Source: Epiperipatus broadwayi | Lineage: Eukaryota > Onychophora > Udeonychophora > Euonychophora > Peripatidae | Assembly (NCBI GenBank): GCA_028023455.1 | Contig: JAQFVV010000319.1 | Location: forward strand, 744,001 to 808,000 | DNA: 64,000 nt | Direction of reading: 5' to 3' | In this document: one piece after another, positions 14,901-28,499 of the stretch | Layout of the letters: the number at the start of each line of letters is the position of its first letter | How positions within the stretch are numbered: the stretch's first letter is position 1 | Notes under the pieces: generated by a model | What the model was told of the DNA's origin: nothing | The model's database searches: none | The model's input: the letters and a program-made list of their open reading frames with translations, nothing else | Position numbers and translations under genes: made by a program

Positions 14901-17541
14901 TTGCCTTGAGACCAATCATACATGAGATATAAAAATCAAGAATACAATGGACTCTGCCTTATTCGCCTATTTTTCGAATCTAACAATGAATCAACAACAT
15001 ATCTAAGATACACATAGATCTACATTTTTCTGCCCATCCCACTAGCATCAGGGAGAAACAATAAACTAAAAATTAAATCATTAACCTAACTTGAGTAATG
15101 ATATATAACTCAGGGCATGTGTGAAAGACTTATGCAATACTTGTATCATCGTAGATTAATGAATAGATATAAAAAATATCATGCACACAGATAATAAATA
15201 GAAGTGACAGTTTAGTTTATATTAAGAATAGATACTTTAATAAAGATATTAATAAAATTGAAGGATTTATTCTCCACTATTCTCAAATAACACATTCCCA
15301 AATCATTAAATAAAGCACGATATTAAAATCTACAATTCTTTTGTGGTAAGAATTGGTTTGCCACCTAAACTCATCTTAACCTTTACTCATTTAACATATT
15401 TTGTGTGAGCAAGCTCACATTAAGTTCATCCCAGGAAATCAATCTGAAGATAGTGATGCACAAACAAAAAAAAAATCTAATTTATATTGAAAGTAATGAT
15501 ATTCTTGCCAAACCCATTATTAACAAAAAATTAAAAGGACTTGATTTGCTGTCAAATACGAAAGGCTAAGTAATTGCTGAGGCCTGCTTGATGCATAGGA
15601 CTCATTAATTCCTAGAAATAAAATTAACCAGATGATCTGAATTTACATGAAGTTGAATATGAAAGCCCAAAAAAACAAACAATCTGGGAATACTTATGCA
15701 CATTCGCAAAAAGACAAACTTCAGGTGAAAGAGCATAGTGTCAGCCAGCCTAGCTCAACTAGCTAAACATTTATGTAAATCCTTCATATCCTGAGACAAT
15801 CGAAAAACATTTAAATAAATTGGGCAGCCATGATAATCCGGGCTAATAAAAGATTTTTTTTTTTTTTGATCTTTTGAATCTGAAGGTAAACTGAGATATA
15901 AACTCGCATAACAACAAATCAACTCTAGACACCCTCCCAGCAGAAAATGAATATATAATATAAATTTTCCAAGCTAATTAGAGAATTAATGAAATAAAAG
16001 CAGTACTAAAAAGGATTTCCCAGAACCCAGCCTCAGCAGTAATACATTGCCAGTTGTTTATGTCAAATAATTTGATTTTAACCCAAGCATGCACACACAT
16101 GATCACCCATAGGTTTATCACAAACCAGAAATCTTCTCGATAAAGTGAGGCTAAAAGAAATCTTTATAAATACTTTTACTAAGAATTTGACCCATTTGTT
16201 TGCTTTAAAATGTTTTGTACTTCTCCTTCCTCTTATTTTTGAAATAAAATATTTCTTATAGCTCTTAAACGTATGAAGGAATAAATAAGCTTTATCAAAG
16301 AGATTGAATTGTCCCACTATCGAAACCAACATATTATATAATTTGTAAGAAAGACATTAAAATATATTCTTATAGATAAATATTAATACTGCATAAATAA
16401 TAAGCAAAATATATTATACAGATTTAATTTAAGAAATAAGGAATAGCGAAGGAAAGCATGGAAATTATAAAGAATGTTCGAGGGTTAAATTACATAGTGT
16501 ATAAAGTTATATTTATTAAATTATATCATAGGAAATCAAAGATTTAATACTATTAAGACAAATGAAGAATTATGAGAACAAAATGTAAGGTAAAAAGTTC
16601 ATGAGGATTATTTTAAAATGTTATAGGCACCGGATTTTGGGTCATGGCAATGGTATGACACTTTGATTGATTTGCCAACAGGAAATTCATTTTACAGGTA
16701 GCATGTTTGGTCCATGAAGTACCAGTACAGACTGCAGGCAGACAGTTCAACAGTTCAATTCACTTAAAAAACAGTATAGTCTTCAGTTCTGCTGGGTAGA
16801 AGCCCAGATGGCAGGCAAAGCTAATGAAGCTAGTCACCATACATGGTCTCATACAAAACATTAAGCATTTCAACAATATCATGTAACATTCTGTCTCTTC
16901 AAAAAAATATAATCTGATCCCTTTTCTTTTGTTCCCCCCACTATTTATACTTTTCAGCTCAAACTCGCTTTATTGTATTTTGTATCATTAAATCTCGACA
17001 AGCCTCCACTCTTCTTTGAAACAATTTTATTTTTACAAAATCAAACTTTAAGATTTTGTAATCTAATTTTGATTTAACTTCTAATTTCTTATTAAGGAGC
17101 CCATACTTAATTGCCTTGAAATGAAACTCTAACTTAAAATTAATTAATTCAGGAATGTTGGAAGGCTTATCTAAAATGAACCACATGAAATATTTTCAAC
17201 ATAAGAATAAAATAAATTAATAATATATTGTGTTTTTATATATAAAGTTTAATTTTAGTTTTAACAGAACCCTGCCTTAATTTATACATATATGTTTACC
17301 ACACATACATGCATATTTCATAAATTATGACAAAATATATTTTTATGAAAAAATAGTTTCTTAATTGCATTTACTTTAATAAATTGTTTCTATTTAATGC
17401 AAAATTTTGTTAAATCCTTTTCTACATACAGAAACCAGGTTTGAAACACCTGTTGGTTTATGTAAGGCTATGAAGCATGTATCTGACTTCCAGATCCATT
17501 GCTTCAACTAAGAAATTTTATTTTACAGATTCTATCAGCAT
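14901..17541. other. AT-rich DNA without a recognisable gene
   Basis: Minus-strand frames at 16078-16332 (84 codons) and 16959-17186 (75 codons) are Lys-rich and could be decayed retroelement pieces, given their orientation between Gag-like regions. Neither has a motif I can name. Confidence 0.35.
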
Positions 17542-18398
17542 TTATATTTCTTGGGACTTATCCTCCAACGATGTATTCATCTGTTTATCTATTTTTTCAT
17601 TTAATTTCTTATTTATGTCTTTATTTTCTTTTATAGCTGGTTCTACTTTAACTTTTAACACTGGTAAGCCTTGACATGCTTTCTGTTTTATAACCCTAAT
17701 ATATCCACACACGACTTCTGCCCTATCTCCTGATGAGGTTTCAGCTTTATCCTCTAATCTTTGATTATTTTTTTTTATATTTTGTGTACCCTTTTTAGGA
17801 TCCTCTCTTAGACTTTCTATCCATCTTTTCACAGAGTGACATATCTTTTGTCCATACTTTACCTATTTCTTTTGGGATCTTTATAATTTTTTTTAAGTTT
17901 TGAAGCATACACTTCATCATCAGCATTGTCAATTTTATACCTGACAGTGCTTCCTTTTTTATTCGAATTTTAAAAGCATTTCCCTCAACTTTTCTTGTAA
18001 CTTATAATCTAAATACAGTCTCTCCATCCTCTTCTATATAGAAATTACTAACAACAGGGATTAGGGTTCTTTCCTCATGTTTCTATATTTTTATTTTCCA
18101 AAGTTATGGGCATTCTGCTATTGTTTTCAATAGAGTTACCTATTGTTTCTTTTAAAGTTTCTGTACTTCTTTCCACAGATTTATCTATCTTTTGTTCTAA
18201 AGATTTATTGTCTTCTCTTAAACTTTCTAGAGTTCTTTTATTATCTTCTCTTAGACACCTATTATATTCTCTTGAACTTTCTCTCCATTTTTTATTATCT
18301 TCTCTTATACTTTCTATAATTTCAAACATATGCAACATCATTTCCCTTTCATGTTTATTCATTCTATTAAAATTTTCGTAAAATTTAGTATATTTCAT
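17542..18398 (-). pseudogene. Gag-like coiled-coil protein of an LTR element, broken
   Basis: Two minus-strand frames (18398-18075 and 17832-17542) encode highly charged helices. The upstream one has repeated SLREDNK-type heptad segments (SIREDNKK, CLREDNKR, SLREDNKS) and a Met-rich start (MNKHEREMMLHMFE). The second contains LEDKAE and INKKLNEKIDKQM. This composition is common in the N-terminal part of Gag in some Gypsy-group elements. Stops separate the two frames, so the gene is dead. A PBS-like site in the same orientation lies about 1.3 kb upstream (19.69 kb), which fits a Gag position. No capsid or zinc-knuckle motif is seen, so another coiled-coil protein cannot be excluded. Confidence 0.45.
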
Positions 18399-18795
18399 CT
18401 GTGCTCACTGCCCAACAAGAACCTACACATCCATTCCCTGTCTGAGACATATTTCTGACTGACTGATTGACTTGATTATCACCTTGCTTTCCCATGATTT
18501 CCATAATCATAAATTTCAATCTCTATTATTGAATGAATCACTCAATATTCATCTATATAGTACATGTCTGTCTGTAATAGCCCAAATGATATATTCATCC
18601 ATTCCCCTAGAGATCTGACAGATACTGACAGTCAAAAGAATGATTAATAGTTCACAATCATGATATAAATAAAATAATTCAGTCACAGCACTATAAGCAC
18701 ACAATGCATCATGGGCACTCAGAAGACCATCCCAATTCAATCACATTAAACTACCACAACTCTTGACAGAATGATACAAGCTCTGTTGTGGTACT

Positions 18796-19045
18796 ATGCT
18801 TCTTTTAAGTCTTATGTGCTAAAGTATATAAAATAATGTCTTGCTCTCTCTCTTGGAGACTTACATGACAAATACCAAAATGAGGTCCTGTTTATTTCAA
18901 GTCTTATGGACTATAGAATACATAAGAAAACTATGCATTCCTTTCTCTCTTGGGGTCTTATGTGGCAAATATCAAAACAATGCCCTGCTTATGGAATACA
19001 TAAGACAACTATGCCTCTCTCTCTCTTTCTCTTGGAGACTTATAG
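18796..19045. repeat. Minisatellite, ~80-100 bp period
   Basis: Repeated blocks CTCTCTTGGAGACTTA / CTCTCTTGGGGTCTTA followed by ...ACAAATACCAAAA..., ...ATAGAATACATAAGA-AACTATGC. One unit is 18844-18940, the next starts at 18941, and a partial third unit runs near 19015-19043. A partial unit precedes them. Copies differ by internal deletions. Confidence 0.75.
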
Positions 19046-19679
19046 GCTGATATCATGGCAGGACTGTTGTTAACTGTTTCATGATAAATATTAAGAACTT
19101 ATAAATTGGGTTGGAGCAGTGAATGGGACTCATCAGTCATAGGTTGCACAAATACACAACATTCTCAAGACAATGACAAAACTCTTCATTCATCATCAAA
19201 AACTGCAATTTAGTCAACCAAACTCCAACAATCAAATATCCCATACAACCTCCAAAATCATAGACTTTCTACAAAATGAACTCCCCAAACAAACATGAAA
19301 TTATTATCCTATAATTCACAACTATCAGTATGCTTGTCCATATCTCACACTAAATCATTCATTAATAAACCAACTGTTTAAAAACAAATCCTATTATTAA
19401 TTTTAACACTGTCTCAAATTGTGATTTACATATATTTTCAAAATTGAAAAAATACTAAGCTATTTTAGGCTGTACTCACTTTATCATCATCAATGAACAA
19501 ATGAAACCACAATGCTCATCATCATACATGAGTCTACAATAAGAACATATAGCTAAGATAATTCTATGAGAGAGAAAAAAAATTACACCCAAAAAAATTT
19601 CTTTTTTATTTTAAATCACACATCTCTCATCATTCTATAGACTACTTTTCTGAGGTAGATAGCATATCTTATGCCCTCA
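19046..19679. other. AT-rich non-coding DNA
   Basis: No frame, repeat or RNA feature recognised. If the PBS-like site just to the right is real, this would be the leader of that minus-strand LTR element. Confidence 0.35.
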
Positions 19680-19698
19680 GTTGGGTCACCAATGTAAC
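19680..19698 (-). other. PBS-like site of an LTR element
   Basis: On the minus strand the sequence reads ...TTAGTTACA, one T, then TGGTGACCCAACTGAGG. An LTR ending in CA followed by a TGG-starting primer-binding site is the standard arrangement. TGGTGACCC is complementary to the GGGTCACCA 3' end that tRNA-Trp can have. Leader and Gag-like sequence follow in the same orientation. I did not find the matching LTR. Confidence 0.4.
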
Positions 19699-19930
19699 TA
19701 AATCTAACTAGTGTTACCAAATGGTAATATCATAAACTCCAAAATGGCTTGTAGAAAAAATGCTGACAAAATATCATAAATTAATAAACTAGTCATTTCA
19801 TGTGTCTGGCCTATTTTGGGCAACATGTTAAGTGTCATTGTACAAATATAAAAGTGGCGCAAAACTAATGGGAGCGGAAACCATTCTGACTCCTTCTCAT
19901 CTCAGGAATAGATTATATTTCCATACCCAG

Positions 19931-19948
19931 TTGGGCAGCCATTGTAAC
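19931..19948 (-). other. Second PBS-like site
   Basis: On the minus strand an LTR-end-like GTTACA is followed by A and TGGCTGCCCAACTGGG. It resembles the site 250 bp away in layout (GTTACA, then TGG-GCCCAACTG-G), so the two may come from related elements. Confidence 0.35.
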
Positions 19949-22900
19949 TTACATAAAAATATATGATTACAAAATACTAATCAAGTGGTCGGTGAGTACA
20001 GTGGAGTAATTTAATAAAAATATCTCAAAATAAATCCAATAGTTTTTTTTTTTTCACTTTTTATCTCGTTTTATATTAAGTGAATACTATATGAATATAG
20101 TCTAGCAGGGTTCCAGTAGGTTAGCTAAACCTAGACAAAGTTATATTCTATACTTACTTTAAAATGTATCTGGTTTGAACCACTTTTGGTACCTTATTTA
20201 TAACCAGATGTAGGATTTTGGATTTTAGGACCATATCACATTTACACTGACATTAAGAAAAACCAAAACATCTTTATGCTTTGGTTGTCCATATCAAATT
20301 TAGCAGACAACATTACTACTTAGATTATAATATTATAAATGCATTTCAACATTTTCATAAGTCTGTCTAGCTCATATCAAACACTATGAATTAATGGTGG
20401 GAATTCACTCAGCCTTGAATGATGTTGGATGATCGGAATGGTAGTTATTATATTATAATAATTCACAAATGATAACCAAACACAGTGAAAATCATTATTT
20501 ATCTATGGTCATTAAACACATTTATCTAGTTCATTAATTTAAAACATGATGATGATGATGACAGTGGTACTTTCAACCACAGCTATAGAACTAACACCTA
20601 ACATAAAACTTAACTTTTCTAAATTCATAATTATTTACTTAATTTTAGTATATCTAAATTGGAACTTAACCATTAATATTCAACAGTTATAATGAATGAT
20701 TATAATTCATAAAGAAACAAATACTATTAATAAAATATACACCCTCTTTTAATAAAACAATTTCCCATTTATTACTGGACTCCTAAAATATACATACTAT
20801 TTAAAGATAGAGATGAAAATTTATATGAATAACAATGATGAGTTATTTATATTTTAATCAAAATATTAATAATATTAAACTCTTCCCCCTTTCCCTTTAA
20901 TGACAGTATCCAATGTTTTTATCATAATATAATGTTGGTGCATCAATTTGGACTGAAAATTTATATCCAAATGAAAATATTTCATAAAAAACAAAGAAAC
21001 ACTTTTTTCATACACATACTTTTGTAATCTTATAAATTAACACATAACATATAAAGTAAAATTCTTAATGAGTGAAACATTAGTTAGATTCTAGAGAAAT
21101 GAAAGCATTGAAAGAAACAAGCTTTAAATTCCTTATCTCCCTTTCTAAGCTATCGTTATTTTTAAAAAGAAAATCGAACTCCTCCAATGCTACCTTTCTA
21201 TCACTTTCAACATTCATACAATACAGCTATACTGAAGCGGAAAATATGTTACATCCATTTTTGCTTCACTGTCTGATAATTCAAAATCTTGAATCAGAGG
21301 TTTAAACCCAGCTATACAAGTTTTAAAATCCTCCTTTGTTTTTGTACTTTTATAAGTTAAATGTTTTATTATAAAAGAATATTTAATAATTTTTAAGTCG
21401 GAAATATTTAAATTTCCATTCCCTTTTAAGTAATCATGTGTGTGTGTTCAAGATTGCAAAAATATTTTATTGATAAAAATATATTTTTCATTATTACATA
21501 TTATGTATATTTATTTTATAGTTTGCCTATTTTATTTTATGATGCAATGCCAAAGAAAGTTCTAGAGAGTGATTAAAATGACTCTGAAATGTATAAATAA
21601 AAGAATATTCTAGATTTAATTTAAAAAGGGTAATTAATAAATTAAAATCCCATAGCAAACATAATATTAATAGAAATTATATCTTTTGAATCTATTTTCA
21701 TTCTCGAAATACATTAAAACAATGCTCTCTAGGGATTGTTGCATTATCATTTAAAATAAACAATAAATGTATTCAGACCAGTTAATGGACATCTGGGCCT
21801 TAAGAAGTGGAAAGAGAAAACATTTGAGAAGGTCTTGCTAACATATAAATAGAGCAGAAATTTTAGGCTGTCTCTTAGTGTGCCCTTTTACCAAGTGTTG
21901 AAGAACAGACCCATGTCAATTTAAATTTTCAAATATGAATCCAAAGTAGAGGGACTAAATTTGCTTTCCCTTTCTTCTCCAAAAATCGTTTCCATACTGC
22001 TATGGTAACCTGCCATCTCCACTTATGGACTGCCTAATTTAAATGCTGAACTAACTATCTCAAGATGCCAGCCATTATTTTTCCAAACTTTGCCTTGCTA
22101 ACCATGTTTTCCTCATTTTATAATTTTACACTTACCAATTAGTACAGATGTCAAGACATCAAGTCATGGAAGGTAAATCCTAATCTTGTCGCTAATAGGA
22201 ACTATTTCAAAAATTTCATTTTAAAACCGAATTTGTTTATAATGTAACTCTCTTTCTATCTAGACATGACATTGTAATGCTAATTGTAAAAATTCTATAA
22301 AGTAGTGACATTCTGTTTTTGTTATAAAAATTTAATGAACAAATCTATAAGTTTGTTTTTTATGCATTTCTTTAATGGGTTTCACAATTCTATTTATAAT
22401 ATTTTAAATGCGGCAAACTTTTAATTTAAATATTATAAATTTTGTATGATTTAACTTAATATGCTAATAGTTCAATCTAGCAAACTGATCCTAAATTTTC
22501 TTATTAGATATCCTCAATATTATGGGATGTTAAATCGTAAATGTAAGCTTTCTTGCCTAACTGTAAGTTCGCTTGATTGAATAATATTTTTAATTTTTTC
22601 TATTTGCTTAGTGGCAGATTATTCACTGCTACATTTAATCTATCACTTTATTACAATGTTCACGCTATTGATTTATTTTTATATTATAAAGTAAACATAA
22701 TGACCTGCCTTTACTGTTTTTTAATTATATGGTCAATCATTTGCCCATCACACCATCTAGCATGGCGATTATTTATGGAATTAATTACTGGTTAGGGAAT
22801 TAATATTTGTTTAATGAAGGGAACAACATTGCCTCTTTTATGTTGTGACATCCTAACTAATATTAAAGGTCATTTGCGTACCTTTCAAGAAGGATAAAAT

Positions 22901-25548
22901 TATTTCATATTATTATGCTAGATTTTATAAAATTACAAGAGCCTTAATCCACATATCAGTGTCATTAAGAACCGGATTTATTTTTTTAGTATTAGCGTTG
23001 CTTCGCTTGCATAACGTTATGAAATTTTCTCACTTTGCTTTATCAAACTTAAAATCCAGAGGAACATAATTCTTTTTATTTATGGCATATCCTTGAATGG
23101 GGTTTGGCAGCACCGACTCCAGGATATTGTCAGGTGATTGTTTAAGCTCTACATGGGTTAATACTGGAAGACCCGGACTATGCATATCGTATGATACCAC
23201 CCTTTTTCAAATGCTGACCTGTCACGTGTACAGGCACATTTCATTTCTTATATAATTGATGAAGTGTTTGTCCTAAAATGGACTCAACCTTTTCTAGCTT
23301 ATTACTTTAGTCAGCACCACAATTCTTGTTTAATATTTTTATATTTGCCCATTTTAAATCTGTAAGACGTAATGCCATAAGCTCTAAATCCATCTCATAT
23401 TTCCGTTTATATTATAAGTTAGGGAATGTCATTTTAAAGCATGTTTAAGCTACCCGCCCTCTCATTAAAACAATGTTTGACTGTGCTAACAAATAATGCT
23501 AAATAAATCCTTTCCAGTCAGAAAAGAATAGAATAAAATACAAATAAGTTTTCTGTTTGAACATTTTAAGGTCTAATGACTATTTAAGTGAATAATGTAA
23601 ATTATAAAATATTTTCATTTGTGGTTCAAATGAACCATAATAAATTGATGTAACTTATATCCCATTTGTAACTTATATCCCATTTATCTGTTTTTAAGGT
23701 CACTAATTTTTCATAAAATAATCATAGCATCCACATTATATAATATGGTAAAAGTGGTATCTACTGTTAGCATATTAAACCACATCTTTTGAATATCTGT
23801 ACATGTTTTTGAATCATAATATCCAATCGCAGATTTGCGTATTATTTAATCAGTAACTTATGTGCTATTATTATGTAATTCCTTCAATATGCAAATCAGC
23901 ATTGATAATCAAGTGAAACCCATAATTTTATTAGTGTTATAGGTAAATAGATTCATGACTGTTTATTAAATTGTATATTATTTGTTTATTTATTTTTCTA
24001 ATTAATATTAATAAATTATTAATTATATAATTAGTATTTAATTGTGCTTTGCCTCTTCATTTATGTATACACATCGTTAATTGAATTGCGTTATATAGCT
24101 CATTTCCATTGACTTTAGGTGAACCTAAATTTATCAATGAATTTTGATGAAAAGTCTAATTATAATCTTAAGTTATTTCATTGTGTTGGGGGTGTGGGTT
24201 CAAAGCCTATTAGTGTTATCATTCTCTATAGATTTCTTGTTTCTTCGCTGTTGCTCCAGGACAGGAATGAATAAAATTTCATTTGTTATCATCAGAAATG
24301 TTGCTCGTAATGTTATGGATCTGAAAAATAGGCAATAGAGCAGAGTTCATGATTGTTCTTGACTTATGGATCTTGCACATGATTGGACTTGAGGTACTTT
24401 TGCCTAGATGCTAGCTCTTGTTAGACAAACATACAATTCTGACCGGTACAATACAGCAAGTATAATTATATTACTACATATGTGTATGTGTGGATCCCAT
24501 TATGGGTAAAATATTATTATTAAACAAAAAAATTTTAACATATAAACATATTACATAATTTTGTATTACCCACAACAATACATTTCACAAAATAAAATAC
24601 AGCAATAAGTTGATACGTATAATAATTTTAGAATACCTAAAATAATCAATACTGTATAGCTATTATTGATGAAATTTTACTTTTTACTCAATTGTGGTTT
24701 TAAAATTCAGAGATAATAAAAGATAAAGAATTTGTTATTAATATTTGTTAATAGTCCCTGATATAATAAAAAGAAAAATATGTAATTAAAATTCATCTTA
24801 TCGGCCATTCTTTTACTTACTTGAGACACACACTTTCTAAGAGTTCAAATTCAGCTTTTTGAATGTTTATAAATTTTGTAGCAATCACATACCACCATTC
24901 TGTATCATGTGTATATTACCAATTTTAGCATTTACTGGAACAGTCCTATTCTTTATTAGCTTGGGGCTTGCAATTCTTTTACTATGATAATGATGGTGAA
25001 GTTACTTGCTTCCAAAAAACATTTTGCACTAGAATTGTTTATTCATGTCCTTTCAGCATAATTTTTAATACATTAAGGATATCTGTTGTTTTCATATTTT
25101 TTCTCATTTTTGTGGGGTTTAAACTCAGTCACTGGCATAACTGAACTAGCATGGTTTAACACTTTTCAGTACTTTACTTATTTTCATTTTAGCTTTAAAA
25201 ATGCATGTGAGCAATTAGTTTTTTTATTTAAAACATAAGTGAGCAGTCAGTTTCTTCTATCTTTTTTTTCACAATCAGTCACAATATGTGTAATACTTTT
25301 GGCTCAGACTTTTCAGCTATGCATGGGCTTATGGCTGCAACAGCACAGATAAAGCATATGTTTGTTACTTAGCCTGTGATTGCTATATGAAACTTTTCAA
25401 ACAAAATTATATATAAAAATGACAGAAATTCAGTCTGATCTCTTTCTATTCTTTTACTTGTTGTCTTCACAGTTTTAATATTTTTAATCCATTCTATTAA
25501 GTGATTTCCAGACTTTTTATATTAGTGGAGTCTTTTACAGACTATCCA
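19949..25548. other. AT-rich DNA without a recognisable gene
   Basis: Contains a short (GAT)n tract near 20547-20560 and an 18-bp direct duplication (GTAACTTATATCCCATTT) around 23648-23685. Minus-strand translation of 21.08-21.36 kb gives a charged stretch (KPLIQDFELSDSEAKMD) that could be another decayed Gag-like piece. No supported gene or RNA. Confidence 0.4.
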
Positions 25549-25718
25549 GATAGAAAACCTGATTTTTATTAGTTAAACCATTCTGATTAAAACTGATCAC
25601 CTGCTTCCAATTTTACTGTTGATAAGAACTCCAAATCAATAGATAGAAACCTTGATTTTTATTAATTAATCAGTCTAATTTAAAACTGATCATCTGTTTC
25701 AAGTTTACTTTTGGTAAA
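25549..25718. repeat. Tandem duplication, ~93-bp period
   Basis: A unit starting GATAGAAAACCTGATTTTTATTA at 25549 is repeated from 25642 as GATAGAAACCTTGATTTTTATTA, each continuing into AAAACTGATCA-CTG-TTC. Two units, moderately diverged. Confidence 0.8.
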
Positions 25719-26201
25719 AAAATAAAATAAAATCAAGACTAATAACTTTTTTGACAATTAACTAGTCTCATAAAATTTAATTACTTTTTTCTTTAATTAT
25801 CTCTAATTTTAAAGACTTTCAGCTCTGGAACTCCAACTTGTGAGTTTAATTAACACAATATAATTCTTTACACTATTTCCTTTTTTTAAAGAAATGATTT
25901 TAACACAATTTTTTTACTATATGTGTAACTGTAAATTTATTTATGTAAAATACAAGCACACACTCAGATATTCAGAATACTTGCCTATCAAAATAATCAG
26001 AATGCTATTTACAGACTATAATTTAATATTCAAAATTAAATCATTAGAATTATTAGAGTTAATTATTGTTATAGAAAAATAAAGAACAGAATTTACCAAG
26101 AATAGATGAATTTTGAAGAAAGTTAATATTCAAAATATGAAAGTGATGAAATAGTTTGTGTCCACAGACAACTGTTTATATGTGTTATAATCCAACTTTT
26201 A

Positions 26202-26386
26202 AAATAACTATGAAATCATTCAAGGTATATACTATTCTTTTTGGGTTTTATCAATGCAAACAGACAAAGAGCATAAAAATTTCCCCCACTTTCTTTCTGT
26301 TTTAGGCTTTTGGGACTTTATCCTGTAGAGTTTAAACTTGAATGCCCTACAGCTTCCCTTCCTATATAAAAATGTGATGATAAAAA
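26202..26386. repeat. Dispersed LTR-like repeat, copy 2
   Basis: Second copy of the repeat at 13803-13990, same orientation, ending at TATATAAAAATGTGATGA. Beyond that point the two copies diverge completely, which marks the repeat boundary or a truncation. See copy 1 for the shared blocks. Confidence 0.7.
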
Positions 26387-26855
26387 GTAATGTGAAATAT
26401 ACTTATCAATCTATTTAGAATTTATGTATATGAAAATATATCTAAATCTAATTATAAAGTATTATTTTCTGTTCAGAGTATTAATGAAAATTATCATATT
26501 TATAGAGTCACACATAATTTCAAAATTATATTGGTTCTTATAAAATTCTAAGATTATATAGAAATTTGAAAAATGATTATAAATGATTATATATGAATTA
26601 TTGCATTAATTAAATGAAATAAACTTAATAAGACAACTATAATGTTTTTTGAAAGATAAATGGAGTCCATTACTGCTAAAATAATTAGTATTTCTCAAGA
26701 TCAATTTATAAAAGGTTATATTTTAATTAAGGATAAGTGATGTAATTACAAGATACCAATAATTTCACCTGATGTTTATTATTTGTGAAAGTGTGAGATT
26801 AATTGATGAAAAGGGTTTTCATGAGTTATTGTTTTAATGTTAATTTAATAATTAA

Positions 26856-26973
<118 letters not shown>

Positions 26974-27169
26974 GTTTACTAATTGAAACTGGATGTATTG
27001 TTAAATAATTGTTTTAGTTAGCATTTGTAAATAATAAAATTCTTATTGTTATTTAGATGGTTGGATATTAATAAAATCACTTTTGTTATTCAATTATCTA
27101 AGCAGTAACCAATAACATTGTCAGTAAAGAAATAATCATTATTGCTGGGATTTTGCTGAGGGAAATAAT

Positions 27170-27545
27170 ATCTCTGAAAGCATTATGCACATACTTACCT
27201 GTGTGCTCTTAATAACGGTTGAATGTATTTAGAACATTTAAATTGAAATAGTATATTGGTGATTATTTATTTTTTGACATAAATGTGATCAAGTGTATCT
27301 ATCAGCAGTATGAGATGGTATGGATGACTGAGAGTTATGATAAAGTCTGAGTTCAACCCCCCATATATTACATATATAGGTGCAGCTATGAAAAAGCCTG
27401 TAGTGTATAAAAAAATCATATTTCAAAATATTTAAATAGTTAAATTTTTTTAAGGACATTCAATATTCATATTAGATGATGGAAATAATTCAATATATAA
27501 ATACAACTGAAACACCATCATCAGAAACCTTCAAAACAACACTAA
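27170..27545 (+). repeat. Penelope-associated terminal repeat, split copy (F)
   Basis: Two parts match the terminal-repeat family of the 36-39 kb cluster. The left part (about 27180-27246) contains ACCTGTGTG and TTGAATGTATTT. The right part (about 27463-27545) contains GACATTCAATATTCATATTAG, AATATATAAATACAACT and ACACCATCATCA. About 200 bp between them are unrelated and include a tRNA-like stretch (near 27325-27360) ending in GAGTTCAACCCCC, a plausible Pol III B box, so a SINE may have inserted. Confidence 0.65.
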
Positions 27546-27708
27546 TGGAGTTATCTATGGCGAATAAGTTGAAGGATCCAAACTGGAAGAGATGGATCAA
27601 AATTTTACTGATAAGAAAGCAGAAAATCATATAAATAGTAGTAGAAATTTTTCTTGAAAATCTTCTATCTCTCCATCATTATTCTATTATTATTCAAAAA
27701 GCTGCCAG

Positions 27709-27790
<82 letters not shown>
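27709..27790. repeat. (GAT)n(TTA)n microsatellite at a LINE 3' end
   Basis: On the minus strand this reads (AAT)n then (ATC)n and lies directly after a minus-strand LINE, about 16 bp beyond an AATAAA-like signal. I take it as the LINE's repeat-type 3' tail. The plus-strand poly-Met/poly-Ile frame across it is an artefact. Confidence 0.85.
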
Positions 27791-27976
27791 GTTTCAAAAG
27801 GCCTTTATTGTCTCAAAAGAATACAATATTAGTGGATGCATAGTAAATTAACTCCTACAAGTTGATTACAAATTTTAACATTTACATTGTCATTTCTGAT
27901 AGAGTTCTTTCTGGATTTACATGAGCTTAAAACATAGTTCTTGTCTACATATAATATCCTGGATTGTCAATTCTGC

Positions 27977-28400
27977 CTAGGTCAAGAGTCCTAAGAGTTT
28001 GTCATTTTTGTCAATATAACATTGATCTAATATCTTAAGTAATGACCAGGTTGCTGCATAAATGTCAGGTCTGGCCAGTGTCTTATCCCTTTTCTGTATC
28101 ATTGCAAGTTTATTTGAAAAAGTAGATGAATGCCTCCTTGAATTGTTACCAATTAGGAAGGTGCATCTAGTACACCGGTATGCATATAGCACAAAGATTG
28201 CTGCTCTGACACTTGGTGTTACACTTGGTGTTAATCCCTTTCTAAATGCAGAAATTAATTTATGCATTGTTACATTAGACTTCCTGTAATTGCTAGTTAT
28301 CAGATTTCTTATCTGACTAAGTCCCTCACAGTGATATATCAGATGTGATAGGGTTTCCTCAGCTCAATGTCATAACCCACAAAAGAGATCAATTGACATA
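27977..28400 (-). pseudogene. LINE ORF2 C-terminal zinc region
   Basis: Minus-strand translation near 28395-28310 gives a CGL...AEETLSHLIYHCEGL signature. It corresponds to the cysteine/histidine motif that follows the RT domain in many APE-type LINE proteins, believed to bind nucleic acid. The 96-codon frame 28267-27977 continues from it and ends with a stop. Internal stops upstream show decay. Its position downstream of the RT and 180 bp before the tail is as expected. Confidence 0.65.
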
Positions 28401-28499
28401 TACAATCTTTTATGGCAAAGAAAATATGTTGTAGGTAATGCAGATAAGTTAAGTTTTATCAGAAAATTGAAAAACTTTGGTTCTAAGGCCCATCATTTA

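Noticed and set aside
17700-17735. CTGATGA on the plus strand as a hammerhead core
   Set aside because: No GAAA partner or stems, and it lies opposite a coiled-coil reading frame.
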